Shown in pieces: positions 34,342-42,452 of a stretch of 64,000 nucleotides of DNA. Under the pieces are notes generated by a model. It was not told where the DNA came from and did not search any database. It worked only from the letters and a program-made list of their open reading frames with translations. The stretch covers positions 53,506 through 117,505 of the forward strand of contig CALGGO010000035.1 of the NCBI GenBank assembly GCA_937916085.1, given 5' to 3'. Source of the DNA: an uncultured Prevotellaceae bacterium. Its GTDB lineage: Bacteria; Bacteroidota; Bacteroidia; Bacteroidales; Muribaculaceae. How positions within the stretch are numbered: the first letter of the stretch is position 1; each line of letters begins with the position of its first letter. A program made the translations under genes and the position numbers.

Positions 34342-35639
34342 TGACGATGAAGCGCGACAGTAAAATATTAGGGTGGCTGCACAGCATAGTGCTCACGATG
34401 AAGCAGGAGTTCAAGCACATCTTCCGCGACGAGGCGGTGGTGATTTTCTTCGTCGTGCTGGCGATAGTCTATCCTCCTCTCTACTCGCTAATATATAACC
34501 CCGAGGTGGCACGCGATGAGACGGTGGTAGTGGTTGACGACAGCCACTCGGCACTGAGTCGCCAATTTGCTCGCGACCTTGACGCCAGTCCCGACGTGAA
34601 TGTCACCGCCTACGCCCACGACATGGACGAGGCACGCGAGTTGATGGCGACCAAGAAGTGCTATGGCATCGTGTATTTCCCCGCCGATTTCGAGACCGAG
34701 GTGATGCGCGGCAATCAGGGTCATGTGTCGCTCTACTGCGACATGAGCGTGATGATGCGCTACAAGGCGATGCTCACGGCACTGACCAACGTTCAGATGG
34801 AGACCTGCTCGCGGTTGCAGGGCGAAAAGTCGTTCAGAATAATCAGCCTTGACGGTGGATTGGTAGATAGCCGCCAAGTGCCCCTTGGCAACACGGCGAT
34901 GGGCATCGCGTCGGCTGTGCTGCCGTTCATTTTGGTGTATGTGCTTCAGCAGGGAATGTTATTGGGTATCGCCATGCTCCATGCCGGCAGCATGGGTCGC
35001 CGCCGCCGCAACCGTGGCATCGACCGCCTCGATGAGGTGAAGGCGACGCCCGGTGCGATGCTCATGGGCAAGACACTGGTGCACCTGTTCTACTACCTTC
35101 TTCCCGCGATATTTGCTCTGCACATTGTGCCCATCATCTTCAAGTTCCCGATGAACGGCAATTTCCTTGAGATAGCCATGATTATGTTCCCGTTCTTGAT
35201 TGCCTCATCGCTCTTTGGACAGGTGATGCGCGTGTTTGTAAGCAACCGTGAGGGAGTGTTCCTCGTGCTCGCTTTTACCTCGCTTATCTTTGTGTTCCTC
35301 ACTGGCGTGTCGTGGCCTCATTACCAGATAGCACCTTATTGGGATGCTTTGAGCAGGATGATACCTGGCTATTGGGCAGCAACAGCCTACGTGCAGATGC
35401 AGGTTGGAGGCGCTTCGCTATCGCAGATGAGCGACTATTTCATTGCGTTGTGGGGACTAGTGGTGTTTTATTTTGTGCTCGCCTATCTTGTGGAGTTGTT
35501 AGTGCTGCGTCCACGCTATCGTGCCATGCAGCTGGAGTGCGAGCTCGACCCCGAGGCTCTTACCAAGCGCACCCTTTTCCTTCAGGGTGATGACGACATG
35601 CTCAATCCTGAGCTGCTTGAGGAAGAAGATGAGGAATAG
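34341..35639 (+). CDS. ABC-2 type permease (second of two)
   Basis: About 432 residues, same architecture as its upstream partner: IFFVVLAIVYPPLYSLIYN as first helix, an external domain (ETVVVVDDSHSALSRQFARD), then membrane segments and a C-terminal acidic tail (LNPELLEEEDEE). Together the two proteins likely form a heterodimeric permease. ATG at 34341 shares a base with the preceding stop; a second ATG two codons later is possible. Neither protein contains an ATP-binding domain. Confidence 0.85.
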   Translation: MTMKRDSKILGWLHSIVLTMKQEFKHIFRDEAVVIFFVVLAIVYPPLYSLIYNPEVARDETVVVVDDSHSALSRQFARDLDASPDVNVTAYAHDMDEARELMATKKCYGIVYFPADFETEVMRGNQGHVSLYCDMSVMMRYKAMLTALTNVQMETCSRLQGEKSFRIISLDGGLVDSRQVPLGNTAMGIASAVLPFILVYVLQQGMLLGIAMLHAGSMGRRRRNRGIDRLDEVKATPGAMLMGKTLVHLFYYLLPAIFALHIVPIIFKFPMNGNFLEIAMIMFPFLIASSLFGQVMRVFVSNREGVFLVLAFTSLIFVFLTGVSWPHYQIAPYWDALSRMIPGYWAATAYVQMQVGGASLSQMSDYFIALWGLVVFYFVLAYLVELLVLRPRYRAMQLECELDPEALTKRTLFLQGDDDMLNPELLEEEDEE

Positions 35640-35644
35640 AGATT

Positions 35645-35806
35645 TCTCATTCAAGTTTCGCAAGTTGTTAACTTGCTCAAAGTTTAATGTTTAGAGTTTA
35701 GAGGACAATCAGTGTGAAATATAGAAAATTTTGAAAAAATTTTTCTATAAACACTAAACTCTAACCTCTAACCTTCAAGTTTATAAAGTTCAAACTTTAT
35801 AAACTT
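35645..35806. repeat. MITE-like intergenic element, AAGTTTCGC family, copy 2
   Basis: Left 27 bases (35653-35679) and the segment 35761-35782 are identical to those at 986-1012 and 1091-1112. Ends with caaactttataaacttga, inverse of the start. It separates the exporter operon from the converging CotH gene and may double as a terminator. Confidence 0.65.
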
Positions 35807-35809
35807 GAG

Positions 35810-37306
35810 TTACTCATTGAGCATTATGTTGTAGCCATAGGTGACATCGGCAGAGTTTATTACCCCATCTTCATTAAGGTCTAGTTTCTCGTCATAGTTT
35901 GTGGATATGCCGAGTATGTGATTGTAGATCTGGGTAATTGTTGCCGCGGTTATTGCGTCGGGCTCTACATAATCGTCACGCCATCGCACAAGCAAATTTG
36001 ATATGTAGGCATGGTTACGGCGATACCAGTTCATTACAAATTGCACTTCGTCATAGATATTCTCGGTGATAACCACTCGGTCGTCTTCCTCTGCGGGGAT
36101 ATCTTTCCACAAATTATATTCCCGTTGCCAGGCGCCACTCTCCACAAAACGTTGGGCGATGGCGTTGATGTGGCTCTCTAAGTTCTCGGGAGAGATAATA
36201 GAGTCTTTCAACTCGTCCCACCGTCGGGCGATACGGTCTTTGAAACCGTCGATGTTGTATCTAATCATGCGGTTGAAGGGTCCAAAGGCGTTGAGGCGGT
36301 TTATTTGTGAGGTGTAGTGCTGTGGGTTGCCGTTGGCGCTTCGCCCCAAGCTGGCGTCGAGGTCCCATGGCGTAATCATGAAACGTTGCTCGAAGTTGAT
36401 GTCGGGCGTCGAGAGGAAGGTGTTCTTATAGGGCATGTCGTCAATGCCAAAAGCCACCAGCAGAATCCAGTAATCTACAAGGTTATCAATATAGTACCAT
36501 TCATTGTAATGGGCTTTGAAGTAATCCAGCTCGGTCTTGCCGTTGAAGTCGATGAGGTCCATCAGCGGCTGCCAACTCTCGGGCGACGGGTATTCTTCGG
36601 GGTATTGCAGCTCAAAGGTGTTCCACTTGGTGGTGTCGGTGCGGTCTTCTACGTAGTCGAGCAGGGCGTTCGACACACCGCTGCCTTTGCCCTTGTAGAG
36701 CACGCCTTTCACTGTCACGCTGTCGTTATCCTCCACTTTGGCTTTGCGCAGGTTGAGCAGCTGGCGGTTGATTTTATCGCTAAGGCAATAGATGCCGGCA
36801 TATTGTCCGTTGATGAACACTTCGACCATAGCGCCCACTGTGCCGTTGCGGTTACCAAACTTTGTGTCCCACATCGTGTGGCTGTACTCGTTCCAGATGT
36901 CGAAGCACACTCGGTTGCGCATCCTCAGTTTGTCGATGCCCATAGCGTCGAGTATCCACGAGTTGTCGTCTCGCAGCCCCAGCAGGTTGGCGTTGAGCTT
37001 CTCGCCTGCGTCATCAACGAGCTTGATGGCAAACGACCACTTGGGCAGGAACAGCGCCGTCTTGCCGCGTTGCCGCACCAGGCAGTTGTAGGTCTCAGTC
37101 GTTGTCTCTCCGTGATATTTTTTCGCTAGCGTGATTCTTCCTGGCAGGAAATAGAGATAACTCACCGAGTCGATTTCCACCTCCACGTTCACCAATGGCA
37201 AGGACTTGTTTCCCATGCGCGCCACTATGTCGTCGAAGTCCTGTCCCCACCCCAGCAAGGGAATTAGACACAACAAGACAATATGTAATAGTCGTTTTTT
37301 CATCAT
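35810..37306 (-). CDS. CotH kinase family protein with dockerin-like C-terminus
   Basis: About 498 residues from MMKKRLLHIVLLCLIPLLGWG (signal peptide). The CotH domain occupies about residues 50-410: LVRQRGKTALFLPKWSFAIKL, NSWILDAMGID, MVEVFINGQYAGIYCLSDK, MITPWDLDASLGRS. CotH enzymes are secreted protein kinases in Bacillus; activity here is inferred. The last 60 residues end KLDLNEDGVINSADVTYGYN, one good calcium loop of a dockerin-type repeat. Start at 37306 (or 37303) is preferred because the upstream ATG at 37327 is within the promoter. Confidence 0.85.
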   Translation of the reverse strand: MMKKRLLHIVLLCLIPLLGWGQDFDDIVARMGNKSLPLVNVEVEIDSVSYLYFLPGRITLAKKYHGETTTETYNCLVRQRGKTALFLPKWSFAIKLVDDAGEKLNANLLGLRDDNSWILDAMGIDKLRMRNRVCFDIWNEYSHTMWDTKFGNRNGTVGAMVEVFINGQYAGIYCLSDKINRQLLNLRKAKVEDNDSVTVKGVLYKGKGSGVSNALLDYVEDRTDTTKWNTFELQYPEEYPSPESWQPLMDLIDFNGKTELDYFKAHYNEWYYIDNLVDYWILLVAFGIDDMPYKNTFLSTPDINFEQRFMITPWDLDASLGRSANGNPQHYTSQINRLNAFGPFNRMIRYNIDGFKDRIARRWDELKDSIISPENLESHINAIAQRFVESGAWQREYNLWKDIPAEEDDRVVITENIYDEVQFVMNWYRRNHAYISNLLVRWRDDYVEPDAITAATITQIYNHILGISTNYDEKLDLNEDGVINSADVTYGYNIMLNE

Positions 37307-37323
37307 TGTAATGATTATTCTCT

Positions 37324-37332
37324 GCAAAAATA
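37324..37332 (-). promoter_or_regulatory. Promoter -7 box for the CotH gene
   Basis: TATTTTTGC on the minus strand, 18 bases before the ATG. Confidence 0.6.
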
Positions 37333-37377
37333 TTGATTTTTTTTCTTATAAACATGAGATTTCCCCGAAATTCTGTG

Positions 37378-37386
37378 TATTTTTGC
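37378..37386 (+). promoter_or_regulatory. Promoter -7 box for the DUF3078 gene
   Basis: TATTTTTGC, followed by a leader of about 110 bases made largely of repeats. Confidence 0.6.
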
Positions 37387-37407
37387 AAAAAATAGGGATT
37401 TAGTTCA

Positions 37408-37498
37408 GTGGAGAGTGGAGAGTTGAGAGTGGATCTAAACTCAAAACTCAGAACTCAAAACGCAAAACTCAGAACTCAAAACTCAAAACTCAAAACTC
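37408..37498. repeat. GTGGAGAG and AACTCAAAACTC tandem words
   Basis: ggagagtggagagttgagag at 37410-37432, then nine units of the 10-base words aactcaaaac/aactcagaac at 37438-37498, ending four bases before the DUF3078 ATG. These bases therefore form its 5' untranslated region. Confidence 0.65.
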
Positions 37499-37502
37499 TA
37501 TA

Positions 37503-38738
37503 ATGAGACATTCTATAAGAACGATATATTTCATTTTTTTTATCCTGCTTGTGATGCTGATGCCACAGCGTGCTATGGCACAGAGCGATAGCACCAGCCA
37601 GATGCTCCTAATGCCGCTGGTCTTCGAAAAGCAGCAGTCGCCGCAGGCATCGTTTGTTCCCGAAACCAGTGGAAATGGTGGGGGACTGAAAGTCGATGAC
37701 CGATGGCTCAACAGGGCGCGGCAGCAATGGGGTAGGGTAAACGACATGCGCTATCGGCTGATGATTGACCGCCCCGAGCTGGTGCATTTCAACGAGGACT
37801 TGCTGCCCAAGCCGCCCAAGGAGGTGGTGGTGGCTGCCGACCCGTCGGCGACCGAGCTGCAGGTGGAGGCTAAGGGCATCGACAGCGAGAAGTTCAAGCC
37901 CGTTGACCGCCGTGAGGTGAAGATGCACAACTGGCTCCACACCTTTGTGGGGAGCTTGCATGGCACGCAGGCCTACATCAGCAACAACTGGTATCAGGGC
38001 GGCGAGAACAACCTCAACCTTCTCGGCGATGTGCAGTGGGACTGCAACCTCAACCAGACGCTGCACCCCAAATGGCTCTTCAACAACACCCTGCACTACC
38101 GCCTGGGCGTTGCGACGGCTAAGGGCGACAGCCTGCGCAGCCACAGCATCAACGAGGACAATTTTGAGTTCAACTCGCAGCTCGGCTACAAGGCGGTGAA
38201 GAACTGGTACTACTCGGCGACGCTGCTCTTCAAGACGCAGCTGCTCAACTCCTACGTCACCAACAGCCGCGACCTGGCGGCATCGCTGCTCTCGCCGGGA
38301 GAGCTCAACGTGGGTCTCGGTATGACCTATAACTACAAGGACAAGGACGGCTACAAAGTGTTCACGCTCTCAATAGCCCCGTTGTCCTATAACATCAAGA
38401 TTTGCCGAGACATCGTGAGGCTCGACCCCACAAAATTCGGTATTGAGCCAGGGCATCACACCAAGCACAACTTCGGTTCGAATGTGGAGGCGAAATTTGA
38501 GTGGAAGATCACGCCCAGCATCACATGGAAGACGAGGTTCTATGCCTTTACCGACTACCATTATGTGCAGGGCGACTGGGAGAACACCCTCTCGTTTGCC
38601 GTCAACAGCTTCCTCAACACCCAAATTTTCACCCACCTGCGCTACGACAAGTCGCGCCCTTGGGTCGAAGACTGGAAATACTGGCAGTTCAAAGAAATCC
38701 TGAGCTTTGGACTTACCTACAAATTCGCCACCAAATAA
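37503..38738 (+). CDS. DUF3078 outer-membrane protein
   Basis: A 411-residue protein. Signal peptide ending PQRAMAQ; a Pro/Gln-rich region to about residue 135; then WLHTFVGSLHGTQAYISNNW, YQGGENNLNLLGDVQWDCN and regular barrel strands ending ILSFGLTYKFATK. Matches DUF3078, an uncharacterised Bacteroidota outer-membrane family. Divergent from the CotH gene, monocistronic. Confidence 0.82.
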   Translation: MRHSIRTIYFIFFILLVMLMPQRAMAQSDSTSQMLLMPLVFEKQQSPQASFVPETSGNGGGLKVDDRWLNRARQQWGRVNDMRYRLMIDRPELVHFNEDLLPKPPKEVVVAADPSATELQVEAKGIDSEKFKPVDRREVKMHNWLHTFVGSLHGTQAYISNNWYQGGENNLNLLGDVQWDCNLNQTLHPKWLFNNTLHYRLGVATAKGDSLRSHSINEDNFEFNSQLGYKAVKNWYYSATLLFKTQLLNSYVTNSRDLAASLLSPGELNVGLGMTYNYKDKDGYKVFTLSIAPLSYNIKICRDIVRLDPTKFGIEPGHHTKHNFGSNVEAKFEWKITPSITWKTRFYAFTDYHYVQGDWENTLSFAVNSFLNTQIFTHLRYDKSRPWVEDWKYWQFKEILSFGLTYKFATK

Positions 38739-38827
38739 CATAAAGCACAGAACAAACCACAAATTAAACAAAGCACACTAATTAAACGAATTAAAACGAA
38801 TTGTTGCTGGCGACACAGTAAAAAAGT

Positions 38828-38903
38828 GACTTATTCCATAAAAAATAGCTTAAAAAAGGAGACTTATTCCATTTTTTAAGGGTATAAAATGGCGACTTAT
38901 TCC
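38828..38903. promoter_or_regulatory. Three GACTTATTCC boxes at exact 33-base spacing
   Basis: GACTTATTCC occurs at 38828-38837, 38861-38870 and 38894-38903, so each start is 33 bases from the last, about three helical turns. The bases between are AT-rich and not conserved. It lies 43 bases upstream of the -33 element of the CHASE2 promoter and looks like an activator or iteron array. Confidence 0.6.
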
Positions 38904-38945
38904 GTTTCTTAGGTTAAAAGATTGGTAATGATTATAGTTTTTTTC

Positions 38946-38975
38946 TTGATTTAGGAAAAATTGTAGTATATTTGC
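38946..38975 (+). promoter_or_regulatory. Promoter of the CHASE2 cluster
   Basis: TTG (38946-38948) and TATATTTGC (38967-38975), 18-base spacer; start codon follows 29 bases later. Confidence 0.65.
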
Positions 38976-39004
38976 ACATTTACAAGGGTTATCAATAGTT
39001 TTTT

Positions 39005-40192
39005 ATGAAGAAAGCTCTGAAATACATATTTCACATCGACCATTTTCTTATAGCGGTCTTGACGTTTGTGTTGATAGGCATCGGATATGCTGCGGTGATG
39101 AGTTTCCCGATTTTTGACCCATTGAAGGAGGCTATGAGCGACATGTCGATGACCGACTACTTCTTCCGTCTTGCCGACAAGAACAGCGATGTGAACCAAG
39201 ACATCACAATCGTAGATATCAAGGACGAGGCCAACCGTGGTAAGATTGCAAACGTGATAGCAACGATTGATTCATTGGAGCCGTGGGCGGTTGGGGTTGA
39301 TATAACCTTCATGGGCATAAAAGGCACTCCCGAAGAGAACGAGGCACTCATCGAGACGGCATTGAATGCCGGCGACAGAGTGGTGTGGGCGACTCAGCTG
39401 GTGGATTATGACTTTGCCAATAAGAATTTTGCCGAGAAAAGGTCCTCGTTCTTTGCCGAGGAGCTAGCCGTCAAAGAAGGCTTCTCTAATCTTGATGACG
39501 TGAATTATAATCACAACACAATCAGGAAAATGTTTACTGTGGTGGAAGGTGACAGTGGCACGCTGGCATCGTTGCCAGTGGCTATAGCACAAACTGTGGA
39601 TAGCACAAATCTCAAGCCTAACAGCAAGCTTACAATAGATTACAAGACAAAGTTTGTTGTGTTGCCCGTTGATTCTATCGACAGCCACGAGGACTTGATT
39701 AAGGACCACATTGTGCTGGTGGGTTCTACAACCGATGAGGGCGACATGTGGAAAACGCCGCTAGGCAAGATGCCGGGAGTGGTGCTGCAGGCCTATTCGG
39801 TGTTTACTGTGAGAAGCCATAACGACATCCATTACGCCAGCTATATAGTAAATCTGCTCATCGCGTTTGTGCTGTGCTACCTCTTTGAGCTGTTTGTGGA
39901 TTTGCAAAATCGGTGGTTGGCACGTCATGGCGATGCTCCCTGGGCAATTTTCTTGTCAAGGTCCTATCTGTTGCTGCGCATTGTTACGATAGTCTTCATG
40001 GCGCTGGTGACATGGGGCGTCCTGTCATTGTTTATACATCACAGCAGTTATGTCGATGCCATCTTGATACTGCTGGTGCTGGGACTCATGTCCGAAGCGC
40101 GCAACATCTATATCGCTGCCATTTGGGCGTTGTCGAAGAACCATAACTGGTGTATTTTGAAAAATTCACTCTTTAATACTGATAAAAAATGA
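39005..40192 (+). CDS. CHASE2-domain membrane protein
   Basis: A 395-residue protein: N-terminal membrane helix (LIAVLTFVLIGIGYAAVMSF), an extracytoplasmic CHASE2 sensor domain (about 60-275; DITIVDIKDEANRGKIANVI, AVGVDITFMG, HIVLVGSTTDEGDMWKTPLG, MPGVVLQAYSVFTV) and three C-terminal membrane helices. Unlike classical CHASE2 receptors it has no kinase, cyclase or GGDEF output domain. The next gene starts inside its stop (ATGA). Confidence 0.85.
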   Translation: MKKALKYIFHIDHFLIAVLTFVLIGIGYAAVMSFPIFDPLKEAMSDMSMTDYFFRLADKNSDVNQDITIVDIKDEANRGKIANVIATIDSLEPWAVGVDITFMGIKGTPEENEALIETALNAGDRVVWATQLVDYDFANKNFAEKRSSFFAEELAVKEGFSNLDDVNYNHNTIRKMFTVVEGDSGTLASLPVAIAQTVDSTNLKPNSKLTIDYKTKFVVLPVDSIDSHEDLIKDHIVLVGSTTDEGDMWKTPLGKMPGVVLQAYSVFTVRSHNDIHYASYIVNLLIAFVLCYLFELFVDLQNRWLARHGDAPWAIFLSRSYLLLRIVTIVFMALVTWGVLSLFIHHSSYVDAILILLVLGLMSEARNIYIAAIWALSKNHNWCILKNSLFNTDKK

Positions 40193-40677
40193 AAAAAATC
40201 TTATTGTTAATCGTTTTGTGCCTCTTGGTGGGTGCAACTGCCGATGCCCAGAAGGGAAAGAGAAAAGCTACTAAAACTAAGGCGAATACCACCGCTGTCG
40301 CCACCTACAAGGTGGAGAAGGCTCATGAGGTGTACTGCGATGGAAATGAAGTGATGCAAGGAGCCAATCTGAGTGCCAACAACACAGTGGAAATCAAGGG
40401 TAAAGGCTACTTGATGATTGTTAATACAAAGGCCAAGAAACGTTATTATATCTCTAAAGCGATGACAGCTAGAGTTGCCGATGTCGTGAAAGAGGTGACA
40501 AAACCTAAGTCGGTATCAAAAGCCTATCTCGAGTCATTGATGACCGAAAAGCAGAATAGCAATGACTACTCTAATTCTTATGGTAATGTTCTAAGAGCGC
40601 CAATGCCTGTTTACCTCGATAATGTGAAGACCGACAAGAATGGCGAGATTAAGGTCTATATGATAGAAGAGGAGTAA
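40189..40677 (+). CDS. Exported hypothetical protein after CHASE2
   Basis: A 162-residue protein with signal peptide MKKILLLIVLCLLVGATADAQ and a Lys-rich start of the mature part. Middle region VYCDGNEVMQGANLSANNTVEIKGKGYLMIVNTKAKKRYYISK resembles a small beta-domain. Overlaps the CHASE2 stop by four bases, so translation is coupled and the two probably act together. No family recognised. Confidence 0.65.
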   Translation: MKKILLLIVLCLLVGATADAQKGKRKATKTKANTTAVATYKVEKAHEVYCDGNEVMQGANLSANNTVEIKGKGYLMIVNTKAKKRYYISKAMTARVADVVKEVTKPKSVSKAYLESLMTEKQNSNDYSNSYGNVLRAPMPVYLDNVKTDKNGEIKVYMIEEE

Positions 40678-40724
40678 GTGAGCGAGCCTAATCTCTTTGG
40701 TAATATAGCACTGCGAGCCAGTCA

Positions 40725-41321
40725 ATGAAGCGTTTTATCACTGCGATATTGTTGTTATCGAGTATTGCTTGGGCTTGGGCGAAGACCGAACTGCCTGAGC
40801 AGTCGGTGATTGTGCCGGGATTCAATGAGCAGGTGGCGCGAGAGCGGCTGCTGGAAAGCGACTTGCAGCCGCTAGAGGGCATCTGGTATTATCCCAACGA
40901 GGACATGACCATCGCCATCGAGCGGTGGCAGCCCGAGCCGTCGCACAAGATAGGCTACCGGCTACTGCTGGTTGCCAGCGACGACCTGGAGCTGCTGCCC
41001 GGCACGGTGATAGGCTACATCGAGGCGAGCGCGGTCGATAGCAAGTATCACCTGTGGCTCTACAGTGAGCGCAACAAGGTGACGCTGTGCGGTCCCATGG
41101 AATGTGTCGCCACGCTCAACAAGGACGCCACGTCGCTCACCTTCGACCCTCCGCACTGGGAGGTGAAGGTGAGAGTGAACTTCGCCCGCTTCCTGCCAAG
41201 CCTCTTCAAGGGCATCTCGGTAATTCCCGATGTCGAGAAAGAGAAGCTCCCCGTGGGCTTCAGGAAAATATTCCCCGCCGACGGAAACGGAAACAAGTTC
41301 AACAAAGTGAGATACCTGTGA
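40725..41321 (+). CDS. Exported hypothetical protein
   Basis: A 198-residue protein, signal peptide MKRFITAILLLSSIAWAWAK. The mature part (LQPLEGIWYYPNEDMTIAIE, GYRLLLVASDDLELLPGTVI) looks like a lipocalin-like or beta-barrel fold of the 'GIWxY' type, but no named domain can be assigned. It is 47 bases after the previous gene and likely in the same unit. Confidence 0.6.
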   Translation: MKRFITAILLLSSIAWAWAKTELPEQSVIVPGFNEQVARERLLESDLQPLEGIWYYPNEDMTIAIERWQPEPSHKIGYRLLLVASDDLELLPGTVIGYIEASAVDSKYHLWLYSERNKVTLCGPMECVATLNKDATSLTFDPPHWEVKVRVNFARFLPSLFKGISVIPDVEKEKLPVGFRKIFPADGNGNKFNKVRYL

Positions 41322-41324
41322 TAA

Positions 41325-41395
41325 GTGTTAAGTGATAAATGTTAAGTGTTAAGTGGGGACAAGGCGTGCCTTGTCAGCCAAAATGTTAAGTTTTA
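41325..41395. repeat. AAGTGTTAAG words and a GC hairpin
   Basis: ataagtgttaagtgataaa and related units, then the perfect hairpin GACAAGGC-GT-GCCTTGTC (41358-41375), then aatgttaagtttta. It is the left-arm word of the AACACTT family without a right array. Confidence 0.55.
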
Positions 41396-41408
41396 GTTTC
41401 TATCAATT

Positions 41409-41897
41409 ATGATGAAAATCAAGATTGCAATTTTGATAACTGTCACGGTTGTAGTGGCCTTCTTGTCGATGGCTCGCACTCGCACCACACAGAATCAACT
41501 CAAGAACAACTCGCTGCTTGTGGAGCAGATTCCTGATGTGGCAGTGTCCGACTCGCTGCTTAAAGATATAGAACCTAACGCCGTCACTCTCAAGGGCTAT
41601 AGCAAGAAGGCGAGCGACTCGCGAGAGTCGTTCTTCGTCACCAACAACACCAACCACCGCATCTCGCACATACGCCTGCTCATGCGCTACTCGCTGATGA
41701 ACGGCGAGATGCTACATGAGCGCACGGCAACGGTGGAGGTGGACCTGCGACCCGGCGAGACACGCCTCGTGGCAATCAAGACCTTCGACGTGCAGCGACT
41801 TTTCTATTACTACGCCGGTCCCAAGCCCCGCAAGAGCGCCACACCCTTCAAAGTCGCCTTCCGCCTCGTGGGCTACGACATACCAGTAGGACTTTGA
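41409..41897 (+). CDS. Hypothetical protein with N-terminal membrane anchor
   Basis: A 162-residue protein: anchor MKIKIAILITVTVVVAFLSM, then a polar linker and a single Ig-like beta domain (ESFFVTNNTNHRISHIRLLM ... VEVDLRPGETRLVAIKTFDV) similar in pattern to FxLYD domains. Probably periplasmic. Last gene before a long non-coding gap. Function unknown. Confidence 0.6.
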   Translation: MMKIKIAILITVTVVVAFLSMARTRTTQNQLKNNSLLVEQIPDVAVSDSLLKDIEPNAVTLKGYSKKASDSRESFFVTNNTNHRISHIRLLMRYSLMNGEMLHERTATVEVDLRPGETRLVAIKTFDVQRLFYYYAGPKPRKSATPFKVAFRLVGYDIPVGL

Positions 41898-42364
41898 TAA
41901 TGCATAATGCACAATGCATAATTGCCCCCTCATCCCCCACGCAGAGATTAAACATAAGAACATAAGCTTTCATAAGAACATAATTGTATTTAGATCAACC
42001 ACATGATTATGTTCCTTATGTTCTTCTAAAAAATATGCGCAGTTTAGAGTGGAGAGTACAGAGTGGAGCGATAGCCCATAAATGACGCCGTTATAAAAAA
42101 CAACCGAAACAACAAGTTAACAACAAGCACAACAAAAAAATTATTTGTTGTTTTTTGTTAGTTCTTGTGGATTTGTTTGAAATACCGCGACTAGGCAGTT
42201 ATATATTTTTTGTTGTTTCAGTTGTTGAGATGTTGTGATAGTTGTTTTATATAACCGAGACGTTAACCGAGACGTTGTTTGATATAACCAAGTCGTTGTT
42301 TGATATAACTGCGATGAAGTGTGAAAAAACATCGTGGGTGAGAGATTCGCTTGAGTGCAAAAGC
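41898..42364. repeat. Non-coding gap with ATAAGAACAT palindrome and TTGTTGTTT element
   Basis: No gene in about 550 bases. Starts with ataatgcacaatgcataatt words; 41952-42026 contains an inverted pair agaacataag ... cttatgttct. From about 42110 to 42310 is an AACAACAAG / GTTGTTGTTT element with gttgtgatagttgttttata at 42233-42252 and gttgtttgatataac units; it recurs at 49497-49612 in the same orientation and at 63893-63945 inverted. Confidence 0.55.
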
Positions 42365-42397
42365 AAAGCCGCCTCGGCATCACGTCGGGGCGGCTTC
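42365..42397 (-). terminator. Terminator of the 2176-residue protein gene
   Basis: On the minus strand AAGCCGCC ... GGCGGCTT followed by TGCTTTT, an 8-base-pair GC stem 56 bases after the stop codon. Confidence 0.7.
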
Positions 42398-42452
42398 TAG
42401 TGTTACTATATAAATAAATGTAATCTGAGACTTCAGATTAATGTTGGCATCA

